Origin: an uncultured Polaribacter sp.
Lineage (GTDB): Bacteria; Bacteroidota; Bacteroidia; Flavobacteriales; Flavobacteriaceae
Assembly (NCBI GenBank): GCA_938084845.1
Contig: CALKEB010000051.1
Coordinates: forward strand, 1 to 61,786
Length of the DNA stretch: 61,786 nt
Direction: 5' to 3'
Notes under the pieces: generated by a model
Databases searched by the model: none
Told to the model about the DNA's origin: nothing
The model's input: only the letters and a program-made list of their open reading frames with translations
In this document: piece after piece, positions 32,267 through 41,130 of the stretch
Layout: each line of letters opens with the position of its first letter
Numbering within the stretch: position 1 is the first letter of the stretch
Position numbers and translations under genes: made by a program

Positions 32267-34741
32267 ATGAAAATTAAAGCGTTTTTCTTTTCCTTTTTAA
32301 TCTCATCAATTTCAGTTTTTTCACAATCTGTAAATTCTCCAGCAGAATTTTTAGGGTATGAAATTGGCAGTAGATTTACAAGACATCATAAAGTTGTTGA
32401 TTATTTTAAATATGTAAGTAACACATTATCAAATGTTAAAATAGAAAAATATGGTGAAACTAATGAATATAGAGCCTTGTATGTTACCTATATCTCATCT
32501 GAAGAAAACATTAATAATCTAGAGACGATTAGAAAAGAAAATTTATCTCAAATTAAAAAAAACACTGCTACAACTAATGACAAAGCTATTGTTTGGCTAA
32601 GTTATAATGTGCATGGAAATGAGGCTTCAAGTACGGAAGCTTCTATGATAACACTTTATGATTTAGTTACCAGTAAGAAAGAATGGCTAGAAAACACTGT
32701 TGTTATTATAGACCCTTGTATAAACCCAGATGGAAGAGATCGTTATGTAAATTGGTACAACCAGGTTAAAAGCACCCCTTTTAATATTGGTCAAGATGCC
32801 AAAGAACACCACGAACCTTGGCCTGGAGGAAGACCAAATCACTATTTATTTGATTTAAATAGAGATTGGGCGTGGGCTACACAAGTTGAGAGTCAGCAAA
32901 GAATTAAAATGTATAATAAATGGATGCCTCATATTCATGTGGATTTTCATGAACAAGGTATTAATAATCCTTATTATTTTGCACCAGCTGCAGAACCATT
33001 CCATGAAATTATTACAGATTGGCAGCGCGATTTTCAAACTCAAATCGGAAAAAATCATGCTAAATATTTTGACAAAGAAGGCTGGCTATATTTTACGAAA
33101 GAAAGTTTTGATTTGCTATACCCAAGTTATGGAGATACCTACCCTACTTTTATGGGAGCAATTGGTATGACTTATGAACAAGCAGGTCATGGAAGAGCTG
33201 GTTTAGGTATTGATACAGATGAAGGTGAAGTATTAACCCTAAAAGACAGAGCTATTCATCATAAAACAACGGGGTTATCTACTGTTGAAATAGCATCTAA
33301 AAATGCTGAAAAGTTAAATATTGAGTTTAAAAAATACTTTAATAATGATAATGTAAAGTTTAAAAGTTTTTTAATTAAAAATGAAAATCAGGATAAAATC
33401 AATCGTTTAAAATTACTATTAGATAAGCATGAAATTGGTTATGAAACTGCTAAAGGAGGTACTGTAAAAGGGTATGACTTTGCAACACAGAAAGAAGCTA
33501 AATTTAATGCTTCTAATAACGATTTGGTAATCCACACAGATCAACCAAAAGGAAAAATGGTTAATGTACTTTTTGAACCTTCAGCAAAATTAGTAGATTC
33601 TTTAACTTATGACATCACAGCTTGGTCATTACCTTATGCTCATGGTTTTAACGCCATTGCATCAAAATCGAAAATTACCGCTACTCGTTACAATGAAAAT
33701 GATCTGATATTTAATGCTACTATTGATAAAAATGCTTATGCCTTTATTTTTAAATGGAATAGCTTAAATGACGCTACTTTTTTAGCCGATTTATTACAAC
33801 ATAATATTGTACCTCGTTTTTCTGAAAAACCATTTACAACAAATGGTAAATCGTTTGAAAGAGGAGCAATAATCGTTTTAAAAAATGATAATAAAAGCCC
33901 TGATTTTTTAGTTAAGCTAGTAAAAATAGCCTTTAAACATAAAAGAGAAATTACATCAACCTCAACAGGTTTTTCTGATGCTGGAGTAGATTTTGGCTCT
34001 TATTCTGTGAAACCAATCAATAAACAAAAAGTTGCTTTGCTTTCTGGTGAAGGCATATCTTCTTTAAGCTTTGGTGAAATTTGGCACTTTTTCGAAACGG
34101 AGTTAAAATACCCTTTAACGATTATAGATTCAGATTACTTTGGAAGAATCGATTTCTCGAATTACGACGTTATTATACTTCCTAATGGATATTATAGTAG
34201 TATTTTAAATAAATCTACTTTAAATAAATTAACTTCTTTTGTAAGATCTGGAGGTACAGTAATAGCAATAGGAAGTGCATTAAATAGTTTTGCTGATAAA
34301 AAAGGATTTAGCTTAACCAGAAAAAAACTTGAAGATAAAAAAGACAATAATCTATTGCCTTATGCAGCTCAAGAAAGAAATAATGTAGAAAATTTAATTA
34401 CTGGAGCAGTCTTTAAAAGTACCATAGACACTACTCATCCTTTAGGGTTTGGTTACAACAGTGATTATTTTTCTTTAAAATTAAGTGGTAGTACTTACAA
34501 CTATTTAAATTCTGGTGTTAATGTTGGGTATTTTGATGAAAATGCCACAAATGTTTCTGGTTTTGCTGGTAAAAAAGCCTTAAAAAATGTACCTGAATCA
34601 CTCTTGTTTGGCGTGGATGAAAAAGGGAATGGAAGCTTTGTATATATGGTAGATAATCCTTTATTTAGGTCTTTTTGGGATAATGGAAAGCTATTTTTAG
34701 CCAATGCTGTTTTTCTCTTAAATTCAGATCAATTAAAATAA
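32267..34741 (+). CDS. Secreted M14-family zinc carboxypeptidase (paralogue 2)
   Basis: An 824-residue paralogue of the M14 protein at 5354-7843, sharing the whole layout. A signal peptide (1-20, MKIKAFFFSFLISSISVFSQ) is followed by the M14 domain. Zinc ligands are H116 and E119 in NVHGNEA and H228 in VDFHEQG. NPDGRDRY (153-160) and LNRDW are present, and the catalytic glutamate is E304 in MTYEQAG. The long accessory C terminus again contains ALLSGEG and FGEIWHFFE. The start chosen gives a clean signal peptide; an earlier TTG (32234) would lie upstream of the promoter box. Expected role: extracellular or periplasmic peptide trimming. A bidirectional terminator follows. Confidence 0.9.
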   Translation: MKIKAFFFSFLISSISVFSQSVNSPAEFLGYEIGSRFTRHHKVVDYFKYVSNTLSNVKIEKYGETNEYRALYVTYISSEENINNLETIRKENLSQIKKNTATTNDKAIVWLSYNVHGNEASSTEASMITLYDLVTSKKEWLENTVVIIDPCINPDGRDRYVNWYNQVKSTPFNIGQDAKEHHEPWPGGRPNHYLFDLNRDWAWATQVESQQRIKMYNKWMPHIHVDFHEQGINNPYYFAPAAEPFHEIITDWQRDFQTQIGKNHAKYFDKEGWLYFTKESFDLLYPSYGDTYPTFMGAIGMTYEQAGHGRAGLGIDTDEGEVLTLKDRAIHHKTTGLSTVEIASKNAEKLNIEFKKYFNNDNVKFKSFLIKNENQDKINRLKLLLDKHEIGYETAKGGTVKGYDFATQKEAKFNASNNDLVIHTDQPKGKMVNVLFEPSAKLVDSLTYDITAWSLPYAHGFNAIASKSKITATRYNENDLIFNATIDKNAYAFIFKWNSLNDATFLADLLQHNIVPRFSEKPFTTNGKSFERGAIIVLKNDNKSPDFLVKLVKIAFKHKREITSTSTGFSDAGVDFGSYSVKPINKQKVALLSGEGISSLSFGEIWHFFETELKYPLTIIDSDYFGRIDFSNYDVIILPNGYYSSILNKSTLNKLTSFVRSGGTVIAIGSALNSFADKKGFSLTRKKLEDKKDNNLLPYAAQERNNVENLITGAVFKSTIDTTHPLGFGYNSDYFSLKLSGSTYNYLNSGVNVGYFDENATNVSGFAGKKALKNVPESLLFGVDEKGNGSFVYMVDNPLFRSFWDNGKLFLANAVFLLNSDQLK

Positions 34742-34743
34742 CT

Positions 34744-34775
34744 AAAAAACCACTCTTAATTTGAGTGGTTTTTTT
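34744..34775. terminator. Bidirectional terminator between M14 gene 2 and rimO
   Basis: AAAAAACCACTC (34744-34755) pairs with GAGTGGTTTTTT (34763-34774) around TTAATTT. T tracts on both strands let it end both convergent genes, whose stops lie a few bases away on either side. Confidence 0.85.
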
Positions 34776-34777
34776 AT

Positions 34778-36133
34778 TTATTTCGTTCTTTTTAGGTGCA
34801 ATGGTTTTGGTTTTTCTTGCTTCTTAACAGGTGTTCCATACAAATCATAATCTCCTGCTTCATAAATCTCTACATCTATAAATTCGCCTATTTTAATGTA
34901 ATGTTCTCTAGCATCCACTAAAACGTCATTATCTACATCAGGGGAGTCAGATTCTGTTCGCCCATAAAAATATTCACCATCCTTTCTATCAAATAAACAT
35001 TTAAAAGTTTTACCTATTTTTTGTTGATTCAACTCCCATGAAATTTGAGATTGAACTTCCATAATTTCATTTACTCTTTTAAACTTTATTGCTGCAGGAA
35101 CATCATCTTCCAATACATAAGCACCAGTATTTTCTTCATGCGAATACTCAAATGCGCCAAGCCTTTCAAAACGCATTTCTTCTACCCAATCCTTTAATTC
35201 TTGAAACATTTCTTCAGTTTCACCTGGATAACCTACAATAAGGGTAGTTCTAATTGCCATTTCTGGAACAACTTCTCTAAATTTATGAATTAAAGCGGTA
35301 GTTTTCTCATGAGTTGTACCTCTTTTCATCGATTTTAGCAACTCTGTATTGATGTGTTGTAGCGGAATATCCAGATAGTTACACACTTTAGGTTCACGTT
35401 TCATAACTTCTAAAACATCCATAGGAAAACCAGTAGGAAAAGCATAATGCATTCTAATCCATTCGATTCCATCTACTTTTACAAGCGCTTCTAATAACTC
35501 AGCCAATGCACGTTTTTTATAGATATCTAAACCATAATAGGTTAAATCTTGCGCAATAAGCATAATTTCTTTAATTCCTTTTTCAGCCAATTTTGTAGCT
35601 TCAGTAACCAAATCTTCAATTGGTGTAGATCTGTGTTTACCACGCATTAAAGGTATTGCGCAAAAAGAACAAGGTCTGTCACAACCTTCTGCTATTTTTA
35701 AGTACGCATAATGTTTTGGAGTAGTTGTTAAACGCTCACCAATTAACTCATGCTTATAATCTGCTTCTAAAACTTTTAATAAATTTGGTAAATCATGAGT
35801 ACCAAAATATTGATCAACATTCGGAATTTCAGCTTCTAAATCTGGTTTATACCGTTCGCTTAAACATCCAGAAACAAAAACCTTATCAATTTCACCTGCC
35901 TCTTTTCTTTGTGCATAATGCAAAATAGTATCAATAGATTCCTCTTTGGCTTTGCCAATAAATCCACAAGTATTTATAACCACAATGTTACCATCATCGT
36001 TAACATCTTCATGAACCACATTTTTACCATTGGCTTTTAATTGTCCCATTAAAACTTCACTGTCGTAAACATTTTTAGAACAACCTAAAGTAACTACGTT
36101 AATTTTATTTTTTTTGATGGTTTTTGTACGCAT
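34778..36133 (-). CDS. rimO: Ribosomal protein S12 methylthiotransferase
   Basis: RimO is a radical-SAM enzyme that adds a methylthio group to the conserved aspartate of ribosomal protein S12. Its 451 residues comprise the UPF0004 domain with cluster cysteines C18, C56 and C90 (TLGCSKN, NTCGF, SGCLSE). The radical-SAM core follows with C151, C155 and C158 (CDRPCSFC). A C-terminal TRAM domain spans about 385-445. VTLGCSKNVYDSEVLMGQL is the RimO rather than MiaB form of the first motif. A promoter box lies 23 bp before the start. Confidence 0.96.
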   Translation of the reverse strand: MRTKTIKKNKINVVTLGCSKNVYDSEVLMGQLKANGKNVVHEDVNDDGNIVVINTCGFIGKAKEESIDTILHYAQRKEAGEIDKVFVSGCLSERYKPDLEAEIPNVDQYFGTHDLPNLLKVLEADYKHELIGERLTTTPKHYAYLKIAEGCDRPCSFCAIPLMRGKHRSTPIEDLVTEATKLAEKGIKEIMLIAQDLTYYGLDIYKKRALAELLEALVKVDGIEWIRMHYAFPTGFPMDVLEVMKREPKVCNYLDIPLQHINTELLKSMKRGTTHEKTTALIHKFREVVPEMAIRTTLIVGYPGETEEMFQELKDWVEEMRFERLGAFEYSHEENTGAYVLEDDVPAAIKFKRVNEIMEVQSQISWELNQQKIGKTFKCLFDRKDGEYFYGRTESDSPDVDNDVLVDAREHYIKIGEFIDVEIYEAGDYDLYGTPVKKQEKPKPLHLKRTK

Positions 36134-36155
36134 TATAAATTTATTTAAGCGAGTG

Positions 36156-36163
36156 CAAAAATA
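36156..36163 (-). promoter_or_regulatory. Promoter -7 box of rimO
   Basis: Minus-strand TATTTTTG matches TAnnTTTG, 22 bp before the rimO ATG. No -33 TTG is visible. Confidence 0.45.
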
Positions 36164-36190
36164 ATGCTTTTTAACTGATTGATATTCTTT

Positions 36191-37837
36191 CTATTGATAG
36201 TTTTTAGGCATTTTTCTAACTTTTGTAAGTTGTTCAAAAGCATAGCCTAATTCTAATAAATTTCTTTCCTCAAAAGGTTTACCTACAAAGGTTAAACTTA
36301 CTGGTTCTCCAGAAGTTTTATAACCCATAGGTACAGTTAAAGTAGGATGAAATGATACTGCTGCAATACCTGAGTGATAATTATTAATAGACAAAATAGC
36401 ATCTAAGTTTTCACTTTTCAAAGCTTTTAAATACGTTTCACCTTCTTTTTTTAAGTTCGCTTTAATTATTTCTAATTCGGCTAAAGTAGTTTCATCTCTT
36501 TCTATACCCTCAAAAAGTTGCTGCCCATAAGGAGCTCTTAATAAAGAATCTTTTTGATTAAACTCAATTACATCTTTTACGCTTTTAATGAATAACGATT
36601 TATCTGCATTTTCTGATAAATATTTAGGCAAATCATACTTCATATCAATATTCAATAAAGTCACAAATCCGTTAAATGAAATTTGAGGTGGCGTAATTTC
36701 CACTATCTCTACTCCTACTTTTCTCATTTTATTAATTTGTAATGCATATATAGAATCTGATAATAATGGTTTTAAAACACCAATTTTTTTTCCGTTAAAG
36801 CTATTTGAAAAACCATTTTGAACATACGCTTCATCAATTTCTTTTGATTTGCTATCATTTTGATCAAAACCTCTCATGGCATTTAGAAAAATAGCATTGT
36901 CAATTACATTTTTAGTCATAGGCCCAGGCGTATCTAAAGTGCTAGAAATAGGCACAATTCCTGTTCTACTTAAAACACCTATTGTAGGTTTTAAACCTAC
37001 CACAGAATTCTGGCTAGAAGGTGACGTAATAGAACCTGAAGTTTCTGTGCCTACAGCAGCTACAGCAAAATTAGCAGCAACTGTCACCCCACTTCCAGAA
37101 GAACTTCCTCCAGTTTCAAATTCAGCTCTTCCATAAGGATTTAAGGTTTGTCCACCAATGGCTGAATACCCTAAAGGACATCCTGAACAAAAGAAATAAG
37201 CCCATTCACTTAAATTTACTTTCCCTAAAATAAGAGCACCATTTTCTTTTAGTTTTTCTACAATAAAAGCATCATTTTGGGTGTTATTTCTCTGTAAAGC
37301 CAATGCACCTGCAGTAGTTGGCATTTCTTTTGTATTAATATTATCTTTTAATAAAATAGGCATTCCGTACATAGAAAATTCTGAGACGTCAGATTTATTT
37401 GTGTCTTTTTCTCTAGCTTCATGTAAAACATTAGGATTCAAAGCTATAATTGAATTTAAAGATAAAGTAGCATCACTTTCAAACTTTCGAATTCTATATA
37501 AATAAAATAGGGTAAGTTTCTCATAAGATAAAGTACCCTCTTTTACATGACGCTGTAACGTTGGTATGTCTTGCTCCAAAATTAAAAGCTTTAACTTATT
37601 GTACTCTTCTTCAGAAAATTTCTTTAATTCAGATTGAAAAGGTTTATAAACAGCATTCATATCTAAGATCTTAGATTGAAAAAGTTTAAATTTCATTCGA
37701 CCATTTTTATGATTTTGCTGCGCTTCTAAAGTAGCAGTTTCATCATACTTTTTAAATTGAAACTTAGTTTCTTTTTTTTGGTTCTTGCAAGAAATTAAAA
37801 CCAGTGAAGCAAATAGAAATAAAAGTGATTTTTTCAT
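36191..37837 (-). CDS. Amidase-signature lipoprotein
   Basis: A 548-residue amidase-signature hydrolase attached to the membrane. The signal peptide ends in LVLISC with C17 as the lipidated residue. The catalytic triad is K164 (PILLKDNINT), the cis-serine within S245-S247 (GGSSSGSG), and nucleophile S269 (TSGSITSP). This makes it a relative of GatA-like amidases and peptide amidases, but it is not the GatA subunit because it is exported. The substrate is unknown. An ATG 11 codons upstream (37870) lies ahead of the promoter box and would spoil the signal peptide. Terminators or gaps separate it from ftsY and rimO. Confidence 0.87.
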   Translation of the reverse strand: MKKSLLFLFASLVLISCKNQKKETKFQFKKYDETATLEAQQNHKNGRMKFKLFQSKILDMNAVYKPFQSELKKFSEEEYNKLKLLILEQDIPTLQRHVKEGTLSYEKLTLFYLYRIRKFESDATLSLNSIIALNPNVLHEAREKDTNKSDVSEFSMYGMPILLKDNINTKEMPTTAGALALQRNNTQNDAFIVEKLKENGALILGKVNLSEWAYFFCSGCPLGYSAIGGQTLNPYGRAEFETGGSSSGSGVTVAANFAVAAVGTETSGSITSPSSQNSVVGLKPTIGVLSRTGIVPISSTLDTPGPMTKNVIDNAIFLNAMRGFDQNDSKSKEIDEAYVQNGFSNSFNGKKIGVLKPLLSDSIYALQINKMRKVGVEIVEITPPQISFNGFVTLLNIDMKYDLPKYLSENADKSLFIKSVKDVIEFNQKDSLLRAPYGQQLFEGIERDETTLAELEIIKANLKKEGETYLKALKSENLDAILSINNYHSGIAAVSFHPTLTVPMGYKTSGEPVSLTFVGKPFEERNLLELGYAFEQLTKVRKMPKNYQ

Positions 37838-37854
37838 TATAGTAAATTTATAGT

Positions 37855-37862
37855 CAAATATA
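37855..37862 (-). promoter_or_regulatory. Promoter -7 box that decides the amidase start
   Basis: Minus-strand TATATTTG matches TAnnTTTG and ends 17 bp before the ATG at 37837. It lies downstream of the alternative start at 37870, which it therefore argues against. Confidence 0.5.
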
Positions 37863-37865
37863 AGA

Positions 37866-37902
37866 AACAAAAAACACCTTTTATGAAAAACATAAAAGGT
37901 GT
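37866..37902 (-). terminator. Terminator after ftsY
   Basis: ACACCTTTTATG (37874-37885) pairs perfectly over 12 bp with CATAAAAGGTGT (37891-37902) around five A. On the minus strand the hairpin is followed by a T-rich run, 25 bp after the ftsY stop. Confidence 0.85.
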
Positions 37903-37927
37903 CTTTATCATTTTAAGAAGGAAGTTT

Positions 37928-38899
37928 CTATTTAAAAAAAGAATCTACAAATTCTACTTTATTAAAAACTTGTAAATCGTCTATACCTTCACCTACTCCA
38001 ATATATTTTACAGGAATCTGAAATTGGTCTGATATACCAATAACAACTCCACCTTTTGCGGTACCATCTAATTTAGTAACAGCTAAACTTGTAACTTCTG
38101 TTGCTTTTGTAAATTGTTTTGCTTGCTCGAATGCATTTTGACCTGTAGAACCATCTAGAACCAACAAAACATCATGAGGCGCATCCGAAACTACCTTCTG
38201 CATTACTCGTTTTATCTTTGTAAGCTCGTTCATTAAATTTACTTTATTGTGTAAGCGACCTGCAGTATCAATAATAACTACATCTGCGTCTTGCTTTACA
38301 GCAGAAGTTAGTGTATCAAAAGCTACTGATGCTGGATCAGAGCCCATTTCTTGACGAATAATTGGCACTCCTGTTCTGTCTGCCCAAACCTGTAATTGAT
38401 CTATGGCTGCTGCTCTAAATGTATCTGCAGCACCCAATACAACTTTTAAGCCTTTCTTTTTAAATTGACTTGCCAATTTACCTATGGTTGTAGTTTTACC
38501 AACACCATTTACCCCAACTACCATTAAAACATAAGGCATTTTTTTGCCTTCATTTGCTGGTATTTCAGGAATGGTAAAATCGATCTCATTACCAAGATTC
38601 GTTTCAGAAAGTAAGCCAGCAATTTCTTCACGAAGTATTGCATTTAACTCATCAGTCCCTACATACTTGTCTTTTGCAACTCTAGTTTCTATTCTATCAA
38701 TAACTTTTAACGTGGTATTTACACCAACATCAGAAGCTACCAAAATCTCCTCTAAATTGTCTAAAACATCGTCATCTACTTTAGACTTTCCTGCAACTGC
38801 TTTAGATAATTTGCCAAAGAAACTTTCTTTCGTTTTTTCTAAACCTTTATCTAAAGTTTCTTTTTTTTCTTTTGAAAATATTTTTTTAAAAAAACTCAT
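37928..38899 (-). CDS. ftsY: Signal recognition particle receptor
   Basis: FtsY docks SRP-ribosome complexes at the inner membrane and hydrolyses GTP with Ffh. It has 323 residues. A basic, lysine-rich N terminus (1-40) is short compared with the long acidic A domain of E. coli. The N domain helices (about 40-110) and the G domain follow. G-box 1 is GVNGVGKTTT (129-138), and DTFRAAAIDQL, DTAGRLH and TKLDGTAKGG mark the remaining boxes. The SRP RNA gene is in the same window (49699-49798). ftsY follows rpmB-rpmG-DUF4295, a common Flavobacteriia order, but a hairpin at 39042-39075 lies between, so some transcripts may end before it. Confidence 0.97.
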   Translation of the reverse strand: MSFFKKIFSKEKKETLDKGLEKTKESFFGKLSKAVAGKSKVDDDVLDNLEEILVASDVGVNTTLKVIDRIETRVAKDKYVGTDELNAILREEIAGLLSETNLGNEIDFTIPEIPANEGKKMPYVLMVVGVNGVGKTTTIGKLASQFKKKGLKVVLGAADTFRAAAIDQLQVWADRTGVPIIRQEMGSDPASVAFDTLTSAVKQDADVVIIDTAGRLHNKVNLMNELTKIKRVMQKVVSDAPHDVLLVLDGSTGQNAFEQAKQFTKATEVTSLAVTKLDGTAKGGVVIGISDQFQIPVKYIGVGEGIDDLQVFNKVEFVDSFFK

Positions 38900-39041
38900 A
38901 TCTATATTTTAATTTAAATACCAACAATTAAAAAAAGGCGATATCTAAGGTATTGTTGCTGTAGGTGTTAATTCATTACTTTACATCTTGAAAAATGAAA
39001 TATTACAATACAGTGCATAAAAATACGTAATTATAAGGCAT

Positions 39042-39075
39042 AAAAAAAACTACCTATTATTTCTAAAAAGTAGTT
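39042..39075 (-). terminator. Weak terminator after the DUF4295 gene
   Basis: AACTAC (39048-39053) pairs with GTAGTT (39070-39075) around a 16-nt loop. On the minus strand it is followed by eight or so T. The short stem makes it a partial terminator at best, which would set the ratio of ribosomal to ftsY transcripts. Confidence 0.5.
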
Positions 39076-39096
39076 CTTATACTATATATCTGTTGG

Positions 39097-39249
39097 TTAT
39101 TTTTTTGCTAAAAATTTATCAACTTCTGAAGGATCCATAATTGCTTCAACAAACATGTAAGCTTCTGTTTTTGGAGACTTTACCATTTTTATTGCTTTAC
39201 TTAATCTTTTTGATCCTGTTTGTAACGATGCTACTGATTTCTTTGCCAT
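39097..39249 (-). CDS. DUF4295 small basic protein
   Basis: A 50-codon gene read from the ATG at 39249 to the TAA at 39097. The product begins MAKKSVASLQTGSKRLSKA, continues IKMVKSPKTEAYMFVEAIM, and ends DPSEVDKFLAKK. It is lysine-rich and has no membrane segment. It matches DUF4295, a Bacteroidota-specific family that nearly always sits directly after rpmB and rpmG, as here. That placement, its size and its charge suggest a ribosome-associated protein. This is inference; I know of no established function. It lies 53 bp after rpmG. Confidence 0.92.
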   Translation of the reverse strand: MAKKSVASLQTGSKRLSKAIKMVKSPKTEAYMFVEAIMDPSEVDKFLAKK

Positions 39250-39302
39250 GTTAAAATGTTTTTAATCTATGTGCTCTATTCTGAGTTCTAGATTGTTTAG
39301 AA

Positions 39303-39485
39303 TTACTTTATTTCTTTGTGAACAGTCATTTTCTTTAAGATAGGATTAAATTTCTTAACCTCTAATCTATCTGGAGTGTTCTTCTTGTTCTTTGTTGTAA
39401 TGTATCTAGAAGTACCTGCTTGACCAGATGCTTTGTGCTCTGTACACTCTAAAATTACTTGAACTCTGTTTCCTTTTTTTGCCAT
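39303..39485 (-). CDS. rpmG: 50S ribosomal protein L33
   Basis: L33 is a small protein of the 50S subunit near the tRNA E site. The 60 residues include [20 protein letters not shown] and [24 protein letters not shown], typical of the family. Only one cysteine (C14) remains of the four found in zinc-binding L33, so this is the zinc-free (C-minus) form. It lies 30 bp after rpmB and before DUF4295 on one transcript. Confidence 0.97.
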   Translation of the reverse strand: MAKKGNRVQVILECTEHKASGQAGTSRYITTKNKKNTPDRLEVKKFNPILKKMTVHKEIK

Positions 39486-39515
39486 CTCTGTATATTTTTA
39501 TTAGCTAGAACTAAA

Positions 39516-39755
39516 TTATTTTGTTAAAAAACCGTTAGCTCTTGCTTCTTTAATTACTGCAGAAATTCCTTTCTTATTTATATTTTTTAAAGCAGATGCA
39601 GATACTTTTAAAGTGACCCATTTATCTTCTTCTGGAATATAAAAACGCTTGGTCATTAAATTAGCGTCAAATGTTCTTTTAGTTCTATTTAATGCTTTAG
39701 AAACATTGTTTCCAACCATTGCTTTTTTTCCTGTTAATTCACAAACTCTAGACAT
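39516..39755 (-). CDS. rpmB: 50S ribosomal protein L28
   Basis: L28 is a 50S subunit protein, here 79 residues. MSRVCELTGKKAMVGNNVSK is the conserved start, and RTKRTFDANLMTKRFY marks the basic rRNA-contact loop. It heads the rpmB-rpmG-DUF4295-(ftsY) unit. A complete two-element promoter is visible 41-71 bp upstream, one of the two best in the window. Confidence 0.97.
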   Translation of the reverse strand: MSRVCELTGKKAMVGNNVSKALNRTKRTFDANLMTKRFYIPEEDKWVTLKVSASALKNINKKGISAVIKEARANGFLTK

Positions 39756-39795
39756 CTTCTTAGACAGTTTTATAGTGTTATCTCTAAACGAGGTG

Positions 39796-39826
39796 CAAAT
39801 CTACAAATAAATCTAATTGTGTACAA
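39796..39826 (-). promoter_or_regulatory. Promoter of the rpmB operon
   Basis: On the minus strand, TTG (39824-39826), 20 bases, then TAGATTTG (39796-39803). Both elements and their spacing fit the Bacteroidota consensus TTG-N19/20-TAnnTTTG. The predicted leader is about 35 nt. Confidence 0.75.
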
Positions 39827-39833
39827 AACAAAT

Positions 39834-41081
39834 TTAGTAATTTTTTAATATTTCTTTCTCTAATATTTCTAGTGCTTTGTTTACTGTTTTATCTATTACT
39901 CTACCTCTTGGTTTTCCAAAATTAAATTCTTCTACTAAAACTCCTTTTCTTGATGCTACAGCAATATAAACCACGCCCACAGTTTTATCTGTGTTGTCTT
40001 GTGTTGGGCCAGCATTACCTGTAACTGCAATTGCAAAGTCTGTTTCCAATTTTTGTAAAACACCTAACGCCATCTCTTTTGCTACCTCTTTACTAACTAC
40101 AGAATAATTTTTTATAGTAGTTTTAGAAACTCCAAGAAGACTCTCTTTGGTAGTTGAAGAATATGCAACTATACTTCCTTTAAAGTAACTAGATGCACCA
40201 GGAACAGCTACTAATGTTGCCGCTATTTTACCACCTGTTATACTTTCTGCTGTTGCTAATGTTTTATGACGCTCTTTGAATAAAGCAGCAATTTTATCTT
40301 CTAACCTACCTCCTTCATCAAAACCACTAATTATATCTGGAATTAAAATATATAGTTTTTTAATCTGTTCTTCTATCGCATTTTCTAAAATAGATTTATC
40401 CTCACCTTTAGCGGTTAAGCGTAAACGAACTCTACCATAATTTGGTAAATACGCCAATTTTATAAAAGTTGGTAAATTATTTTCAAAGGTTTCAATACGT
40501 TCAGCAACTACACTTTCTCCTTGACCATAAGTCATGATTGTTTTGTGAAGAATAAAAGGTAATTTACATTGTTTTTGAATTTTAGGAAGTACTTCATATT
40601 TCATTAAACCTTTCATTTCATTAGGTACACCAGGTAACGAAACAAACACGGTATTGTTTTCGTAAAACCACATTCCAGGTGCTGTTCCATATAAATTTTT
40701 TAACACACTTGCTTTAGTTGGTAACATTCCTTGTAAACGATTCGATTCGCCGAACGGAATTTTATATTTCTGAAATAACTCTTTTATATGTGTTACAACA
40801 TCATTATTCAATTCTAAATGATCATTAAAGTAAGAAGCTATGGTATGCTTAGTTATATCATCTTTTGTTGGCCCTAAACCACCTGTAAGGATTACTATGT
40901 CTACCCTTTGCTCAGCTTCTTTTAACGCTGCTAAAATGTGTTCTTTATCATCTTGAATTGATGATATTTGATATACAGAAACACCAATTTTATTCAACTG
41001 CTCTCCTATCCATTGCGAATTGGTATCAACGATTTGCCCAATTAAAATTTCATCTCCAATAGTAATTATCTCTGCTCTCAT
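39834..41081 (-). CDS. cinA: CinA: nicotinamide-nucleotide amidase / competence-damage protein
   Basis: A 415-residue CinA with both usual domains. The N-terminal MoaB/MogA-like domain (about 1-170) has EIITIGDEILIGQIVDTNS and ILTGGLGPTKDDITK. The C-terminal amidohydrolase domain (about 255-415) has LATAESITGGKIAATLVAVPG and AVTGNAGPT. The C-terminal domain deamidates nicotinamide mononucleotide in pyridine-nucleotide salvage, and the N-terminal domain has ADP-ribose pyrophosphatase activity in some species. It ends the menB-purU-FAH-cinA group, starting 49 bp after the FAH gene. Complete. Confidence 0.95.
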   Translation of the reverse strand: MRAEIITIGDEILIGQIVDTNSQWIGEQLNKIGVSVYQISSIQDDKEHILAALKEAEQRVDIVILTGGLGPTKDDITKHTIASYFNDHLELNNDVVTHIKELFQKYKIPFGESNRLQGMLPTKASVLKNLYGTAPGMWFYENNTVFVSLPGVPNEMKGLMKYEVLPKIQKQCKLPFILHKTIMTYGQGESVVAERIETFENNLPTFIKLAYLPNYGRVRLRLTAKGEDKSILENAIEEQIKKLYILIPDIISGFDEGGRLEDKIAALFKERHKTLATAESITGGKIAATLVAVPGASSYFKGSIVAYSSTTKESLLGVSKTTIKNYSVVSKEVAKEMALGVLQKLETDFAIAVTGNAGPTQDNTDKTVGVVYIAVASRKGVLVEEFNFGKPRGRVIDKTVNKALEILEKEILKNY

Positions 41082-41130
41082 CCTTTTTGAACTAATCTAT
41101 TTGTTTTGTATAGTGATTTAAAAAATAGAA

